From: Streptococcus infantis
GTDB lineage: Bacteria > Bacillota > Bacilli > Lactobacillales > Streptococcaceae
NCBI RefSeq assembly: GCF_000963255.1
Contig: NZ_JYOV01000021.1
Location: forward strand, 1-64,000
DNA: 64,000 bases
Direction: 5' to 3'
Position numbers and translations under genes: made by a program. Positions within the stretch are counted from its first letter, which is position 1. Each line of letters begins with the position of its first letter. Positions 45,672 through 55,721 of this stretch are shown here, piece by piece. The notes under the pieces are model-generated. The model saw only the letters and a program-made list of their open reading frames with translations, was not told where the DNA came from and searched no databases.

Positions 45672-46029
45672 ATAGATTTTTAATTTTTCGACCAATGATT
45701 TGGACTAAGGTAGGAAGTTTGACTACCTTGTCATTTCCCAGTTTTTCACGAGCTATTTTAAGAATTTTTCCAGAGTCTTTTGAGGCGAAGAGAAATTTCC
45801 CTTGATCTGTAAAGACTTCAAAATGACGACTAACCTTGCGGCCTGAAACATTGGCTCCGATCTGATTAATGCTGGACCATGGGATTTGAATATAGTCCTC
45901 GACATTACGATCTGAGTAAAATTCTAGGGCATGATCTCCGACCAGAAATTTTCCAACCTTTCCTGTAATGGAGAGATAGGAGGTTCCAGTTGTTTGCAAG
46001 TCGACGACCTTGTTGAGGGATTGTGCCAT
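45658..46029 (-). CDS. manO: DUF956 (ManO-like) protein
   Basis: This 123-residue soluble protein, MAQSLNKVVDLQTTGTSYLS to a basic C-terminus (IIGRKIKNLFAKK), belongs to DUF956. Members are usually linked to the manLMN mannose PTS and are proposed to affect it; the biochemical role is not established. Here it sits between serS and aspartate kinase, as in pneumococcus. It begins 2 bases after the kinase stop, so it is probably co-transcribed with the kinase. Confidence 0.82.
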   Translation of the reverse strand: MAQSLNKVVDLQTTGTSYLSITGKVGKFLVGDHALEFYSDRNVEDYIQIPWSSINQIGANVSGRKVSRHFEVFTDQGKFLFASKDSGKILKIAREKLGNDKVVKLPTLVQIIGRKIKNLFAKK

Positions 46030-46031
46030 GT

Positions 46032-47396
46032 TTAGTCTTCCTTATTTTCACCGAAAAATGCTTGGTAGAGAGCTTTAAGAGCGGCTTTTTCTTGGTCTTT
46101 ATGGACAACAAACATGATAGAAACTTCACTAGAACCTTGAGACATCATTTGGATGTTGATGTTGTTCTCAGATAAGGCACGAGTGGCTGTAGCAGTTACC
46201 CCGATATGACGCTTCATTTTTTCCCCAACAATCATAATGATAGAGAGGTCGTGTTCGATTTCAGCGTGGTCTACCTCTGCTTTTTGGACTAATTGACGAA
46301 GGATTTCTTCTTCCTTGATCGGAGTTAATTCTCGTGAACGTAAGATGATAGACAGGTCATCGATACCAGTTGGCATGTGTTCCCAACCAATATTAAGGTC
46401 CTCAAGAATCTGAAGAACTTTACGACCAAAACCGATTTCGCGGTTCATCAAATACTTAGACATATTAATGCTGACAAAGCCAGAATCTCCAGCAATACCA
46501 ACAACTGGGAATTTGTCGCTGCCATGTTGTAGCACAATGCGAGTACCTGGGTGGTCAGGGTTATTGGTGTTCTTGATAACCAAAGGAATTTTCCCACGGT
46601 AGGCTGGTAGAAGTGCTTCATCGTGTAGTACAGAGAATCCAGCATAGGCCAATTCACGCATTTCACGGTAGGTCAATTCAGGGATAGAGTGTGGCTTATG
46701 GATAATACCAGGGTGAGCTGCAAAGATTCCGTCTACATCAGTAAAGTTTTCATAGAGGTCAGCCTTGACACCAGCAGCGATGATGGAACCAGTAATATCT
46801 GATCCCCCACGTGAGAAGGTACAAATTTGATCTTCTTTCGTAACACCGAAGAAACCAGGGATAACAAGAACTTCAGTTGAATTTGTCAATTCCTCGATTT
46901 TATCGTAACTTGATGGGATGATACGTGCATTTCCAGGTTCGCTTGTCACAACGATACCAGCTTCTCTAGGATGAACATAACGCGCTTCCAAGCCATTTTG
47001 GTTAAAGTAGGCTGCAATCAATTTGGCATTGTTATTTTCTCCAGCTGCTAGAAATGTATCATAGAGAAACTTATTATCTTCAATTGGAAGAGTAGCCAGA
47101 GAGCGAATGCTTTTTGAAATTTTATCTAAAACGGCTGGTTTAAGACCTAATTCGCTAACCATAGCAGCATAGCGATCAATAATCCAATTTTGGCTTTTGC
47201 TAATGTCGTTTCCAGCTACATAGTCGCGGTAATATTTAATTAAGGCATCTGTCACCTTAGTATCTTCAGAATTGCGTTTACCAGGGGCAGATACAACCAC
47301 AAAACGACGTTCTGGGTCACTTTTGACAATATTTAAAACTTTTTCTAATTGACTAGCAGAGGCAAGCGAGCTTCCACCAAATTTAACAACCTTCAT
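46032..47396 (-). CDS. Aspartate kinase
   Basis: This 454-residue enzyme phosphorylates aspartate, the first step to lysine, threonine, methionine and diaminopimelate. It has the kinase motif KVVKFGGSSLAS (2-13), SRGGSDITGS, and two C-terminal ACT domains (about 300-450; VSINMSKYLMN and GVTATATRALSENNINIQMMSQ) for feedback control. It has no fused homoserine dehydrogenase. It has its own minus-strand promoter and is followed by the DUF956 gene. Confidence 0.95.
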   Translation of the reverse strand: MKVVKFGGSSLASASQLEKVLNIVKSDPERRFVVVSAPGKRNSEDTKVTDALIKYYRDYVAGNDISKSQNWIIDRYAAMVSELGLKPAVLDKISKSIRSLATLPIEDNKFLYDTFLAAGENNNAKLIAAYFNQNGLEARYVHPREAGIVVTSEPGNARIIPSSYDKIEELTNSTEVLVIPGFFGVTKEDQICTFSRGGSDITGSIIAAGVKADLYENFTDVDGIFAAHPGIIHKPHSIPELTYREMRELAYAGFSVLHDEALLPAYRGKIPLVIKNTNNPDHPGTRIVLQHGSDKFPVVGIAGDSGFVSINMSKYLMNREIGFGRKVLQILEDLNIGWEHMPTGIDDLSIILRSRELTPIKEEEILRQLVQKAEVDHAEIEHDLSIIMIVGEKMKRHIGVTATATRALSENNINIQMMSQGSSEVSIMFVVHKDQEKAALKALYQAFFGENKED

Positions 47397-47425
47397 AAGA
47401 ACTCCTAAAGTAAGTATTTTATACG

Positions 47426-47454
47426 ATTATAGCAGAAAGAGGGGCTTTTTTCAA
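47426..47454 (-). promoter_or_regulatory. Aspartate kinase promoter
   Basis: Minus strand: -35 TTGAAA, 17-base spacer, -10 TATAAT. Confidence 0.78.
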
Positions 47455-47479
47455 TCTGGAAAATGTCCTATATAATTGT

Positions 47480-47508
47480 TTGAACGTCTCATCAGGAAAG
47501 CTTATAAT
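47480..47508 (+). promoter_or_regulatory. Promoter of the secreted-protein gene
   Basis: -35 TTGAAC (47480-47485), 17-base spacer, -10 TATAAT (47503-47508). Confidence 0.78.
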
Positions 47509-47554
47509 AAAGGTGTAGGGGGAAACCTCTTCACATATAAAGGAGTTGGGAAAG

Positions 47555-48112
47555 ATGATTAAAAGAGTGTTTTGTTTAATACTATTCCTTACCTTCGTGA
47601 TGATTCCTACAAGTATCGGAGCAACTTCTCATCCTCTTCCCAGTGGTCGTTTGACCGGAGAAGAATTAGCGATTGAGTATGCTCAGGAAGGTCAGATATC
47701 AGTTGAGAGGGCTAAAAATATCTTATCTATCGATTTTTCAGATAGTAAGTCAAGGACTTATCGAATTCTCTCTGAAAAGGTTATAGTCAATCCTAACTAT
47801 GAAGCTAGAGTCAAGTTTTACTGTCGAACAGATGAAAGTGGACAATTTAGAGGAATCACGAAACTCTTAGCTGCAAGTCTGGTCAACAAGGACGGGGATA
47901 AGGAAGCTCCTTTTACAGGGAATCTTTTTGCCTACCTAGAAGATCCAAATCGTGTTTTTTACATGGTTTCAGGAGAATTCTACCATAAAGGATTCAACAA
48001 AGAACAGCTCTACCAGAGAGAAGGCGGGCGGATGATTGAAGTTATTTATGATTTCAAAGATGATGCAAGTACTGGTTTTCCTTCATTTTTAGAGAATAAA
48101 CTAAGCTTTTAA
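47555..48112 (+). CDS. Secreted protein of unknown function
   Basis: This 185-residue protein has a typical signal peptide (MIKRVFCLILFLTFVMIPTSIGA, with probable cleavage after GA-T or nearby). The mature part is hydrophilic with no recognised domain. It contains YCRTDESGQFRGITKLLAASL and ends near SFLENKLSF. No LPxTG motif or lipobox is seen, so it is probably released or loosely bound. The ATG at 47555 lies 9 bases after AGGAG. It is monocistronic, with its own promoter and terminator. Confidence 0.7.
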   Translation: MIKRVFCLILFLTFVMIPTSIGATSHPLPSGRLTGEELAIEYAQEGQISVERAKNILSIDFSDSKSRTYRILSEKVIVNPNYEARVKFYCRTDESGQFRGITKLLAASLVNKDGDKEAPFTGNLFAYLEDPNRVFYMVSGEFYHKGFNKEQLYQREGGRMIEVIYDFKDDASTGFPSFLENKLSF

Positions 48113-48142
48113 AATCGGCCGAGACACTTTCGGTCGATTTTT
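48111..48142 (+). terminator. Terminator after the secreted-protein gene
   Basis: AAAATCG-g-CCGA pairs with CGG-TCGATTTT, followed by Ts. It lies just after the stop codon. Confidence 0.85.
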
Positions 48143-48222
48143 CTCTTGTTTAATAAATCAAAAAAAGATATAATTTGAAAATAAAATAATTTAATCTTCG
48201 TTGTAAATTTAAAGGAGTGGTT

Positions 48223-49008
48223 ATGAATCATATTCTCTATCAAGTTCAAGACGATTTAGCGATGATAACTCTGAATCGTCCCGAGGTGGCAAATGGTTTT
48301 CATATTCCTATGTGTCAAGAAATTCTAGAAGCATTGGAATTGGCTGAAAAAGATGCTTCGGTTTCGTTTATTCTCATCAATGCTGCTGGCAAAGTCTTCT
48401 CTGTTGGGGGGGATCTAGTAGAAATGAAACGTGCTGTAGATGAGGATGATATTGCCTCCCTCACCCAAATCGCGGAGTTGGTAAATACGATTTCTTATAA
48501 GATTAAACAAATTCCTAAACCAGTTATTATGGAGGTGGATGGAGCAGTTGCTGGGGCAGCAGCTAATATGGCTTTGGCAGTTGATTTCTGTATTGCTTCT
48601 GACAAAGCTAAATTCATCCAGGCCTTTGTAGGTGTGGGCTTGGCTCCAGATGCGGGAGGTTTATTCTTGCTTACACGATCACTTGGTGCGACTCGGGCAA
48701 CGCAATTAGCTATGACGGGTGAAGCTTTCACAGCAGAAAAAGCACTGGAAGCTGGAGCTGTCTACCGTCTTTGTGCTAGTGATCAATTAGAAAAGACAAG
48801 AGAGCAACTATTGAAGAAGTTGAGACGAGGTTCTTCTAACTCCTATGCTGCTGTTAAGAAGTTAGTCTGGGAGAGCGAATTTAAGCAGTGGCACGAATAC
48901 GCACAGCTAGAACTGGAATTGCAAAAATCCCTATCTTATACGGAGGATTTCAAAGAAGGTGTTCGTGCACATTCTGAAAGACGACGTCCAAAATTTATCG
49001 GAAAATAA
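48223..49008 (+). CDS. fabM: FabM, trans-2-decenoyl-ACP isomerase
   Basis: This 261-residue crotonase-fold enzyme makes unsaturated fatty acids in streptococci by isomerising trans-2- to cis-3-decenoyl-ACP. Crotonase features include [15 protein letters not shown] (oxyanion-hole region) and [22 protein letters not shown], with ADAGG-like PDAGGLFLL. The ATG at 48223 follows AAAGGAG. Position at the head of the fab cluster, before fabT, identifies it as FabM rather than a catabolic hydratase. Confidence 0.92.
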   Translation: MNHILYQVQDDLAMITLNRPEVANGFHIPMCQEILEALELAEKDASVSFILINAAGKVFSVGGDLVEMKRAVDEDDIASLTQIAELVNTISYKIKQIPKPVIMEVDGAVAGAAANMALAVDFCIASDKAKFIQAFVGVGLAPDAGGLFLLTRSLGATRATQLAMTGEAFTAEKALEAGAVYRLCASDQLEKTREQLLKKLRRGSSNSYAAVKKLVWESEFKQWHEYAQLELELQKSLSYTEDFKEGVRAHSERRRPKFIGK

Positions 49009-49016
49009 AAAAATAC

Positions 49017-49075
49017 TTGCACAATTTTTTGAAGTTTGATATACTTTTTTTGTCAAATGTTTTGATAGTTAAACT
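49017..49075 (+). promoter_or_regulatory. fabT promoter and FabT operator
   Basis: -35 TTGCAC (49017-49022), 17-base spacer, -10 TATACT (49040-49045). An imperfect TTTGATAGTTAAA palindrome (49061-49073) lies at the start of the leader, close to the FabT consensus TTTGATTNTCAAA. Confidence 0.75.
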
Positions 49076-49099
49076 TTTTTGATAAGGGAGGGAAGAGAA

Positions 49100-49534
49100 T
49101 TGGACTACCAACGGATCAATGACTATTTAACATCTATTTTTAATAACGTCCTGGTGATTGAGGAAGTGAGTTTGCGAGGTAGTCGTTTCAAGGACATCTC
49201 TATCAAGGAAATGCACACGATTGATGTGATTGGTAAGTTTCCAGATGTGACACCAAGTCAAGTGTCCAAAGAGCTGATGGTAACTCTAGGAACAGTGACA
49301 ACTAGCTTGAACAACTTGGAACGAAAAGGTTACATCGAACGCTTACGTTCAGATCAGGATCGTCGTGTAGTACATCTGCATTTGACTAAGAAAGGTCGAC
49401 TCGTACATCGTCTCCATAAACGTTTCCACAAGGCCATGGTCGAAAGAATTATCGAAGGCATGAGCCCAGAGGAAATGGATGTCATGAGTAAAGGTTTGAC
49501 CAATCTTTATCAATTTTTGGAGGATTTGAAATAA
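49100..49534 (+). CDS. fabT: FabT, MarR-family fatty-acid synthesis repressor
   Basis: This 144-residue MarR-type regulator represses the fab genes when bound to long-chain acyl-ACP. The winged helix is clear ([30 protein letters not shown], then [13 protein letters not shown]). It starts at TTG 49100 ([11 protein letters not shown]), after GGGAGGGAAG; the longer frame from 49079 includes the ribosome site. The fabH ATG overlaps its stop by one base (TAATG). It controls itself and the fabK promoter. Confidence 0.95.
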   Translation: MDYQRINDYLTSIFNNVLVIEEVSLRGSRFKDISIKEMHTIDVIGKFPDVTPSQVSKELMVTLGTVTTSLNNLERKGYIERLRSDQDRRVVHLHLTKKGRLVHRLHKRFHKAMVERIIEGMSPEEMDVMSKGLTNLYQFLEDLK

Positions 49535-50508
49535 TGGCTTTTGCGAAAATAAGCCAGGTTGCTCATTATGTACCAGAGCAGATTATCACAAATGAGGATT
49601 TAGCTCAGGTTATGGATACGAGTGATGAATGGATTTCAAGTCGAACTGGGATTAAGGAACGTCGCATTTCTAAGACAGAATCAACAGGAGATTTGGCAAC
49701 GGCAGTTGCAAAACAACTCCTAGAGAAGTCAGGGATTTCTGCTGAAGAGTTGGATTTTATCATTCTAGCTACGATGACACCTGACTCGATGATGCCTTCA
49801 ACAGCCGCTCGTGTTCAGGCTAAAATCGGCGCTCACAAGGCTTTTGCCTATGACTTAACAGCTGCCTGTAGTGGCTTTATCTTTGCCCTATCAACTGCAG
49901 AGAAGTTTATCTTTTCGGGAGTTTATCGTAAGGGTCTAGTTATCGGTAGTGAAACCATGTCAAAAGCTTTAGACTGGTCGGATCGCTCAACAGCTGTCCT
50001 ATTTGGAGATGGAGCTGGGGGCATCTTGTTAGAAGCAAGCGAAGAGCCACATTTCCTAGCGGAGAGTCTCAATAGCGATGGTTCGCGTAGTGAGTGTTTG
50101 ACCTTTGGACAGACTGGTTTAACTTCACCATTTTCAAATCAAGAAAAACCCGATGCTTTCTTGAGAATGGATGGCCGAGCAGTTTTTGATTTTGCGATTC
50201 GAGATGTTGCTAAGTCTATAAAAAATACCATAGAAGAGAGTCCTCTGTCGGCAGAAGAACTAGACTATCTCTTGCTTCATCAAGCTAATATTCGCATTCT
50301 AGATAAGATGGCTAGAAAGATCGGTGTAGATCGAGACAAGCTTCCTGCCAATATGACCAAGTATGGAAATACCAGTGCGGCAAGTATTCCGATCCTACTT
50401 TCAGAGTGTGTAGAGGAAGGGCTCATTCGTTTAGATGGTAGCCAAAAAATTCTCTTGTCAGGCTTCGGCGGAGGTTTGACATGGGGCACGCTTATTGTTA
50501 CAATTTAG
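49534..50508 (+). CDS. fabH: FabH, beta-ketoacyl-ACP synthase III
   Basis: This 324-residue condensing enzyme starts fatty-acid synthesis from acetyl-CoA and malonyl-ACP. The catalytic triad is visible: Cys112 in [10 protein letters not shown], His in [10 protein letters not shown] and Asn in KYGNTSAAS. It is translationally coupled to fabT and followed 56 bases later by acpP. Confidence 0.97.
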   Translation: MAFAKISQVAHYVPEQIITNEDLAQVMDTSDEWISSRTGIKERRISKTESTGDLATAVAKQLLEKSGISAEELDFIILATMTPDSMMPSTAARVQAKIGAHKAFAYDLTAACSGFIFALSTAEKFIFSGVYRKGLVIGSETMSKALDWSDRSTAVLFGDGAGGILLEASEEPHFLAESLNSDGSRSECLTFGQTGLTSPFSNQEKPDAFLRMDGRAVFDFAIRDVAKSIKNTIEESPLSAEELDYLLLHQANIRILDKMARKIGVDRDKLPANMTKYGNTSAASIPILLSECVEEGLIRLDGSQKILLSGFGGGLTWGTLIVTI

Positions 50509-50564
50509 GTAATCATGTGGTGAACACATTGTTATAAAAACTATTTATTTTAAAGGAGTCTATC

Positions 50565-50789
50565 ATGGCAGTATTTGAAAAAGTACAAGAAATTATCGTT
50601 GAAGAACTTGGGAAAGACGCATCAGAAGTAACACTTGAATCTACTTTTGATGATTTGGATGCAGATTCATTGGACTTGTTCCAAGTGATCTCAGAAATCG
50701 AAGATGCTTTTGATATCCAAATCGAAGCTGAAGACAACTTGAAAACAGTTGGTGACTTGGTTGCTTACGTTGAAGAGCAAACAAAATAA
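50565..50789 (+). CDS. acpP: Acyl carrier protein
   Basis: This 74-residue acidic protein has the phosphopantetheine site Ser35 in [10 protein letters not shown]. It carries acyl chains in the cytoplasm. It follows AAAGGAG. A hairpin and the second FabT operator lie between it and fabK, so its transcript probably comes from the fabT promoter with partial read-through. Confidence 0.97.
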   Translation: MAVFEKVQEIIVEELGKDASEVTLESTFDDLDADSLDLFQVISEIEDAFDIQIEAEDNLKTVGDLVAYVEEQTK

Positions 50790-50801
50790 TTAAAATAAAT
50801 G

Positions 50802-50832
50802 AAGAAGGAGTAGGGGGGACCCGCTCCCTCTT
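50802..50832 (+). terminator. Hairpin after acpP
   Basis: AAGA..GGAG..GGG pairs with CCC..CTCC..TCTT with mismatches, and has only a weak T-run. A partial terminator before the fabK promoter. Confidence 0.6.
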
Positions 50833-50843
50833 GTTTAGGTAAT

Positions 50844-50865
50844 AGTTTGACTGTCAAATTATAAT
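50844..50865 (+). promoter_or_regulatory. fabK promoter with FabT operator
   Basis: The near-perfect palindrome AGTTTGACTGTCAAATT (50844-50860) overlaps the start of -10 TATAAT (50860-50865). This is the second known class of FabT site in streptococci, controlling fabK to accA. Confidence 0.9.
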
Positions 50866-50905
50866 GTAGTCGAACTATTACGTAAGCAAGACATATGGAG
50901 GCACT

Positions 50906-51880
50906 ATGAAAACACGTATTACAGAATTATTGAATATTAAATATCCTATCTTCCAAGGTGGAATGGCCTGGGTTGCAGATGGTGACCTTGCTGGAGCTGT
51001 TTCAAAAGCAGGTGGTCTAGGTATCATCGGTGGAGGAAATGCTCCTAAAGAAGTGGTTAAGGCCAATATCGATAAGATTAAATCTTTAACAGACAAACCT
51101 TTTGGTGTCAACATTATGCTTCTGTCTCCATTTGTTGATGATATTGTTGACCTCGTCATTGAAGAAGGGGTTAAGGTAGTCACAACTGGCGCAGGAAACC
51201 CAAGTAAATATATGGAGCGATTCCATGAAGCGGGAATCACCGTTATTCCAGTAGTTCCTAGTGTTGCTTTGGCTAAACGGATGGAAAAAATCGGTGCAGA
51301 CGCTGTTATTGCAGAAGGTATGGAAGCAGGTGGACACATTGGTAAATTAACAACTATGACCTTGGTTCGTCAAGTTGCAGCTGCTGTTTCTATTCCTGTT
51401 ATCGCTGCTGGCGGTATTGCAGACGGTGAAGGGGCTGCTGCTGGCTTTATGCTTGGTGCAGAGGCTGTGCAAGTAGGGACTCGTTTTGTAGTTGCTAAAG
51501 AATCAAATGCCCATCCAAACTATAAAGCTAAAATTTTAAAAGCTCGTGATATTGATACAACGATTTCGGCACAACATTTTGGACACGCAGTTCGTGCCAT
51601 TAAAAACAAATTGACTCGTGATTTCGAGCAAGCTGAAAAAGATGCCTTCAAACAAGAAAATCCAGATTTAGAAATCTTTGAACAAATGGGTGCAGGAGCC
51701 TTAGCTAAAGCTGTTGTCCATGGGGATGTGGATGGCGGTTCAGTGATGGCCGGCCAGATTGCAGGTCTGGTTTCGAAAGAAGAAACTGTTGAAGAAATCT
51801 TAAAAGATATTTACTACGGTGCAGCTGAAAAGATTCAAGCAGAAGCTGCTCGTTGGGCAGGAGTTACAAGAAATGACTAA
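50906..51880 (+). CDS. fabK: FabK, FMN-dependent enoyl-ACP reductase
   Basis: This 324-residue TIM-barrel flavoprotein reduces enoyl-ACP and replaces the triclosan-sensitive FabI. Motifs include YPIFQGGMAWVAD, GLGIIGGGNAP, EGMEAGGHIGK with the catalytic His, and AAGGIADGEGAAAGFMLGAEAVQVGTRF for FMN binding. It follows ATGGAGG. The fabD ATG lies 8 bases inside its 3-prime end. First gene behind the second FabT operator. Confidence 0.96.
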   Translation: MKTRITELLNIKYPIFQGGMAWVADGDLAGAVSKAGGLGIIGGGNAPKEVVKANIDKIKSLTDKPFGVNIMLLSPFVDDIVDLVIEEGVKVVTTGAGNPSKYMERFHEAGITVIPVVPSVALAKRMEKIGADAVIAEGMEAGGHIGKLTTMTLVRQVAAAVSIPVIAAGGIADGEGAAAGFMLGAEAVQVGTRFVVAKESNAHPNYKAKILKARDIDTTISAQHFGHAVRAIKNKLTRDFEQAEKDAFKQENPDLEIFEQMGAGALAKAVVHGDVDGGSVMAGQIAGLVSKEETVEEILKDIYYGAAEKIQAEAARWAGVTRND

Positions 51881-52793
51881 AACAGCCTTTCTATTTGCAG
51901 GTCAAGGAGCCCAGTACCTTGGAATGGGACGTGAACTATACGACCAATATGCTATCGTCAAGGAAACAATTGACCAAGCTAGCCAAGTATTAGGCTATGA
52001 CCTCCGTGACTTGATTGATAATGATGAAACAAAGCTACATCAGACTCGTTACACGCAGCCAGCTATTTTAGCTACGTCCGTTGCTATTTACCGTCTTTTA
52101 AGGGAGAAAGGTTACCAACCAGATATGGTGGCAGGTTTGTCTCTTGGAGAATATTCTGCCCTTGTAGCTAGTGGTGCCTTGGATTTTGAAGCTGCAGTGG
52201 CTCTAGTTGCCAAACGTGGGGCTTATATGGAAGAAGCAGCACCAGCAGGATCAGGGAAAATGGTGGCTGTCCTCAATACACCAGTTGAAGTGATTGAAAA
52301 AGCTTGTCAAGACGCTTCTCAATTTGGTGTTGTAACTCCAGCCAACTACAATACGCCGAGTCAAATTGTTATTGGTGGGGAGGTAGTTGCAGTAGATTGT
52401 GCAGTTGAACTTTTGCAAGAAGCAGGAGCAAAACGTTTGATTCCGCTCAATGTTTCTGGGCCTTTCCATACAGCTTTAATGGAATCTGCTAGTCAAAAAT
52501 TAGCTCAAGCCCTGACAGAAGTTGAATTTTCTGACTTTGCTTGTCCACTTGTTGGTAATACAGAAGCGAAGGTCATGGAAAAAGAACGTATTGCAGAACT
52601 TTTGACTCGTCAAGTCAAGGAGCCTGTCCGTTTTTATGAAAGTATTGCAGTCATGCAAGAAGCGGGTGTCACTCGTTTTATCGAGATTGGACCTGGTAAA
52701 GTCTTGTCAGGATTCGTCAAAAAGATTGATAAAACAGCTCAACTTGCTAATGTAGAGAATCAAGCAAGTCTACAAGCACTCTTAGAAAATTAG
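51873..52793 (+). CDS. fabD: FabD, malonyl-CoA:ACP transacylase
   Basis: This 306-residue enzyme makes malonyl-ACP. The nucleophile Ser90 lies in GLSLGEYSAL, the N-terminal GQGAQ (10-14) forms the oxyanion loop, and the catalytic His is in GPFHTALM. The ATG at 51873 overlaps fabK by 8 bases and gives the usual MTKTAFLFAGQGAQ start; the longer frame from 51819 is within fabK. Confidence 0.96.
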   Translation: MTKTAFLFAGQGAQYLGMGRELYDQYAIVKETIDQASQVLGYDLRDLIDNDETKLHQTRYTQPAILATSVAIYRLLREKGYQPDMVAGLSLGEYSALVASGALDFEAAVALVAKRGAYMEEAAPAGSGKMVAVLNTPVEVIEKACQDASQFGVVTPANYNTPSQIVIGGEVVAVDCAVELLQEAGAKRLIPLNVSGPFHTALMESASQKLAQALTEVEFSDFACPLVGNTEAKVMEKERIAELLTRQVKEPVRFYESIAVMQEAGVTRFIEIGPGKVLSGFVKKIDKTAQLANVENQASLQALLEN

Positions 52794-52825
52794 ACCAAAC
52801 TGGTAGAAGTTCTGAAAGGAGAAAA

Positions 52826-53560
52826 ATGAAACTAGAACAGAAAAATGTCTTTATTACAGGCTCAAGTCGAGGAATTGGTCTCGCCATTGCTCATAAATTT
52901 GCCAGCTTGGGAGCCAATGTTGTCTTGAATAGTCGTGGTGAAATCTCCGAGGAGCTTCTAGCCGAATTTAAACCATACGGGGTGAAGGTTCTTGCTATTT
53001 CTGGTGACGTTTCTGATTTTGCGGACGCAAAACGTATGGTAGACCAAGCCATTGAAGAGCTGGGTTCAGTTGATGTCCTAGTGAATAATGCTGGGATTAC
53101 TCAAGATACTCTCATGCTCAAGATGACAGAAGAAGATTTTGAGAAGGTCTTGAAAGTCAACCTGACAGGGGCTTTCAATATGACACAATCAGTCTTAAAA
53201 CCGATGATAAAAGCTCGCGAAGGTGCTATCATTAATATGTCTAGTGTTGTTGGTCTCATGGGGAATATCGGTCAAGCAAACTACGCTGCATCCAAAGCTG
53301 GTTTGATTGGATTTACTAAATCAGTAGCACGTGAGGTTGCTAATCGCAATGTACGCGTCAATGCTATTGCTCCAGGAATGATTGAATCAGATATGACTGC
53401 GGTTCTATCTGATAAGGTGAAAGATGCTATGTTAGCACAAATTCCGATGAAACAATTTGGCCAAGCAGAGCAGGTCGCAGAGGTGACAGTCTTTCTTGCA
53501 AGTCAAGATTATCTAACGGGACAGGTCATTGCAATTGATGGTGGACTAACCATGCAATAA
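52826..53560 (+). CDS. fabG: FabG, 3-oxoacyl-ACP reductase
   Basis: This 244-residue NADPH-dependent SDR has TGSSRGIG (11-18), NNAG (87-90) and catalytic Ser140, Tyr153 and Lys157 (NYAASK). It reduces 3-oxoacyl-ACP in chain elongation. It follows AAAGGAG, 32 bases after fabD. Confidence 0.97.
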   Translation: MKLEQKNVFITGSSRGIGLAIAHKFASLGANVVLNSRGEISEELLAEFKPYGVKVLAISGDVSDFADAKRMVDQAIEELGSVDVLVNNAGITQDTLMLKMTEEDFEKVLKVNLTGAFNMTQSVLKPMIKAREGAIINMSSVVGLMGNIGQANYAASKAGLIGFTKSVAREVANRNVRVNAIAPGMIESDMTAVLSDKVKDAMLAQIPMKQFGQAEQVAEVTVFLASQDYLTGQVIAIDGGLTMQ

Positions 53561-53582
53561 GAGTTAAAATAGAGGTATGAAA

Positions 53583-54818
53583 ATGAAACTAAATCGAGTA
53601 GTAGTAACAGGTTATGGATTGACATCTCCAATTGGGAACACACCAGAAGAATTTTGGAACAGTCTTAAAAATGGAAAGATTGGAATTGGTGAAATCACCA
53701 AATTTGATCACAGTGCTTTTGACGTTCATAATGCAGCAGAGATCCAGGATTTTCCGTTTGATAAATACTTTGTAAAAAAAGATACCAATCGTTTTGATGA
53801 CTATTCTTTGTATGCCTTGTATGCAGCTCAAGAAGCAGTGAACAATGCTAATCTTGATGTAGAGACTCTTGATAGAGACCGCTTTGGTGTCATCGTTGCA
53901 TCAGGTATCGGTGGAATTAAAGAAATTGAAGATCAAGTGCTTCGACTTCATGATAAGGGACCAAAACGTGTAAAACCATTGACACTTCCAAAAGCTTTGC
54001 CAAACATGGCTGCAGGAAATGTTGCTATGCGCTTTGGTGCCAATGGGATTTGTAAATCTATCAATACTGCTTGTGCTTCATCAAATGATGCTATCGGGGA
54101 TGCTTTCCGTTCTATCAAGTTTGGCTTCCAAGATATCATGTTGGTTGGTGGTTCAGAATCATCTATTACTCCATTTGCGATTGCAGGTTTCCAAGCCTTA
54201 ACAGCTCTTTCAACAACAGAAGATCCAACTCGTGCTTCTATTCCATTTGACAAAGATCGTAATGGATTTGTCATGGGTGAAGGATCAGGTATGTTGGTTC
54301 TTGAAAGCTTAGAGCACGCAGAAAAACGCGGGGCAACTATCTTAGCTGAAGTTGTTGGTTACGGTAACACTTGTGATGCCTACCATATGACTTCACCACA
54401 TCCAGAAGGACAAGGGGCTATTAAAGCTATCAAACTTGCCTTGGAGGAAGCTGAGATTACACCAGACCAAGTAGCCTATGTCAATGCTCATGGTACCTCA
54501 ACTCCTGCTAATGAAAAGGGAGAAAGTGGAGCGATTGTAGCTGTTCTTGGTAAGGAAGTACCTGTATCTTCAACTAAGTCATTTACAGGACACTTGCTCG
54601 GTGCAGCTGGTGCAGTTGAAGCCATTGCAACAATTGAAGCAATCCGTAACAACTATGTACCAATGACAGCTGGAACAACAGAATTGTCAGATTACATCGA
54701 AGCAAACGTTATTTATGGACAAGGCTTGGAACGTGAAATTCCTTATGCTATCTCAAATACTTTTGGATTTGGTGGGCATAATGCAGTTCTTGCTTTCAAA
54801 CGTTGGGAGAATAAGTAA
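53583..54818 (+). CDS. fabF: FabF, beta-ketoacyl-ACP synthase II
   Basis: This 411-residue elongation condensing enzyme has Cys164 in INTACASSNDA, with the two His residues in NAHGTSTPANE and STKSFTGHLLGA. The ATG at 53583, seven bases after AGAGG, gives MKLNRVVVTGYG; the one at 53577 is only one base from the ribosome site. It follows fabG by 22 bases and precedes accB by 2. Confidence 0.96.
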   Translation: MKLNRVVVTGYGLTSPIGNTPEEFWNSLKNGKIGIGEITKFDHSAFDVHNAAEIQDFPFDKYFVKKDTNRFDDYSLYALYAAQEAVNNANLDVETLDRDRFGVIVASGIGGIKEIEDQVLRLHDKGPKRVKPLTLPKALPNMAAGNVAMRFGANGICKSINTACASSNDAIGDAFRSIKFGFQDIMLVGGSESSITPFAIAGFQALTALSTTEDPTRASIPFDKDRNGFVMGEGSGMLVLESLEHAEKRGATILAEVVGYGNTCDAYHMTSPHPEGQGAIKAIKLALEEAEITPDQVAYVNAHGTSTPANEKGESGAIVAVLGKEVPVSSTKSFTGHLLGAAGAVEAIATIEAIRNNYVPMTAGTTELSDYIEANVIYGQGLEREIPYAISNTFGFGGHNAVLAFKRWENK

Positions 54819-54820
54819 AG

Positions 54821-55291
54821 ATGAATTTAAATGAAATCAAAGACTTGATGGCGCAGTTTGACCAGTCGAGCTTGAGAGAATTTTCTTATAAAAATGGAAC
54901 GGATGAGTTGCTCTTCAGCAAGAATGAAGCAAAACTTGTTGTAGAAGCAAGTCCAGCACCTCAACCTGTGGTTCCAGCAACTGCACCTCAAGATCCAACT
55001 TCAACACCAGCTGTAGAAGCAGTTTCAGAATCAAATGTTATTGAATCTGTAGCTGAAGGAGATCTAGTAGAAAGTCCACTTGTCGGAGTTGCTTACTTGG
55101 CTGCGGGACCAGACAAACCTAATTTTGTTTCAGTCGGAGATACTGTTAAAAAAGGTCAAACCTTGGTCATCATTGAAGCCATGAAGGTCATGAACGAAAT
55201 TCCAGCACCTAAAGATGGTGTTGTAACAGAAATTCTAGTTGAAAATGAAGAAATGGTTGAGTTCGGGAAAGGCTTGGTACGTATCAAATGA
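54821..55291 (+). CDS. accB: AccB, biotin carboxyl carrier protein
   Basis: This 156-residue acetyl-CoA carboxylase subunit has an N-terminal helical part, a Pro/Ala/Thr-rich linker (about 44-70) and a C-terminal biotinyl domain with the biotinylated Lys122 in EAMKVMNE. It starts 2 bases after fabF and overlaps fabZ by 4 bases (ATGA). Confidence 0.97.
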   Translation: MNLNEIKDLMAQFDQSSLREFSYKNGTDELLFSKNEAKLVVEASPAPQPVVPATAPQDPTSTPAVEAVSESNVIESVAEGDLVESPLVGVAYLAAGPDKPNFVSVGDTVKKGQTLVIIEAMKVMNEIPAPKDGVVTEILVENEEMVEFGKGLVRIK

Positions 55292-55710
55292 TTGATATTC
55301 AAGGAATTAAAGAAGCTTTGCCTCACCGTTATCCCATGCTCTTAGTGGATCGTGTCTTAGAAGTTAGTGAAGATACAATTGTTGCCATTAAAAATGTAAC
55401 GATTAACGAACCTTTCTTCAACGGACACTTTCCAGCCTACCCTGTAATGCCAGGTGTCTTGATCATGGAAGCTTTGGCACAAACAGCGGGTGTTTTGGAA
55501 TTATCAAAGCCTGAGAACAAAGGGAAGTTGGTTTTCTACGCTGGTATGGACAAAGTGAAATTTAAAAAACAAGTTGTTCCTGGTGATCAGCTTGTCATGA
55601 CAGCAACTTTTGTCAAACGTCGTGGCACAATCGCCGTAGTAGAAGCGAAGGCAGAAGTAGATGGTAAGCTTGCAGCAAGCGGTACTCTGACCTTTGCTAT
55701 TGGAAACTAG
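55288..55710 (+). CDS. fabZ: FabZ, 3-hydroxyacyl-ACP dehydratase
   Basis: This 140-residue hotdog-fold dehydratase has catalytic His47 in [13 protein letters not shown] and Glu61 in [11 protein letters not shown]. It supplies trans-2-enoyl-ACP to FabK and FabM. It is coupled to accB by a 4-base overlap and followed 11 bases later by accC. Confidence 0.97.
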   Translation: MIDIQGIKEALPHRYPMLLVDRVLEVSEDTIVAIKNVTINEPFFNGHFPAYPVMPGVLIMEALAQTAGVLELSKPENKGKLVFYAGMDKVKFKKQVVPGDQLVMTATFVKRRGTIAVVEAKAEVDGKLAASGTLTFAIGN

Positions 55711-55721
55711 GGAGGTTTTCC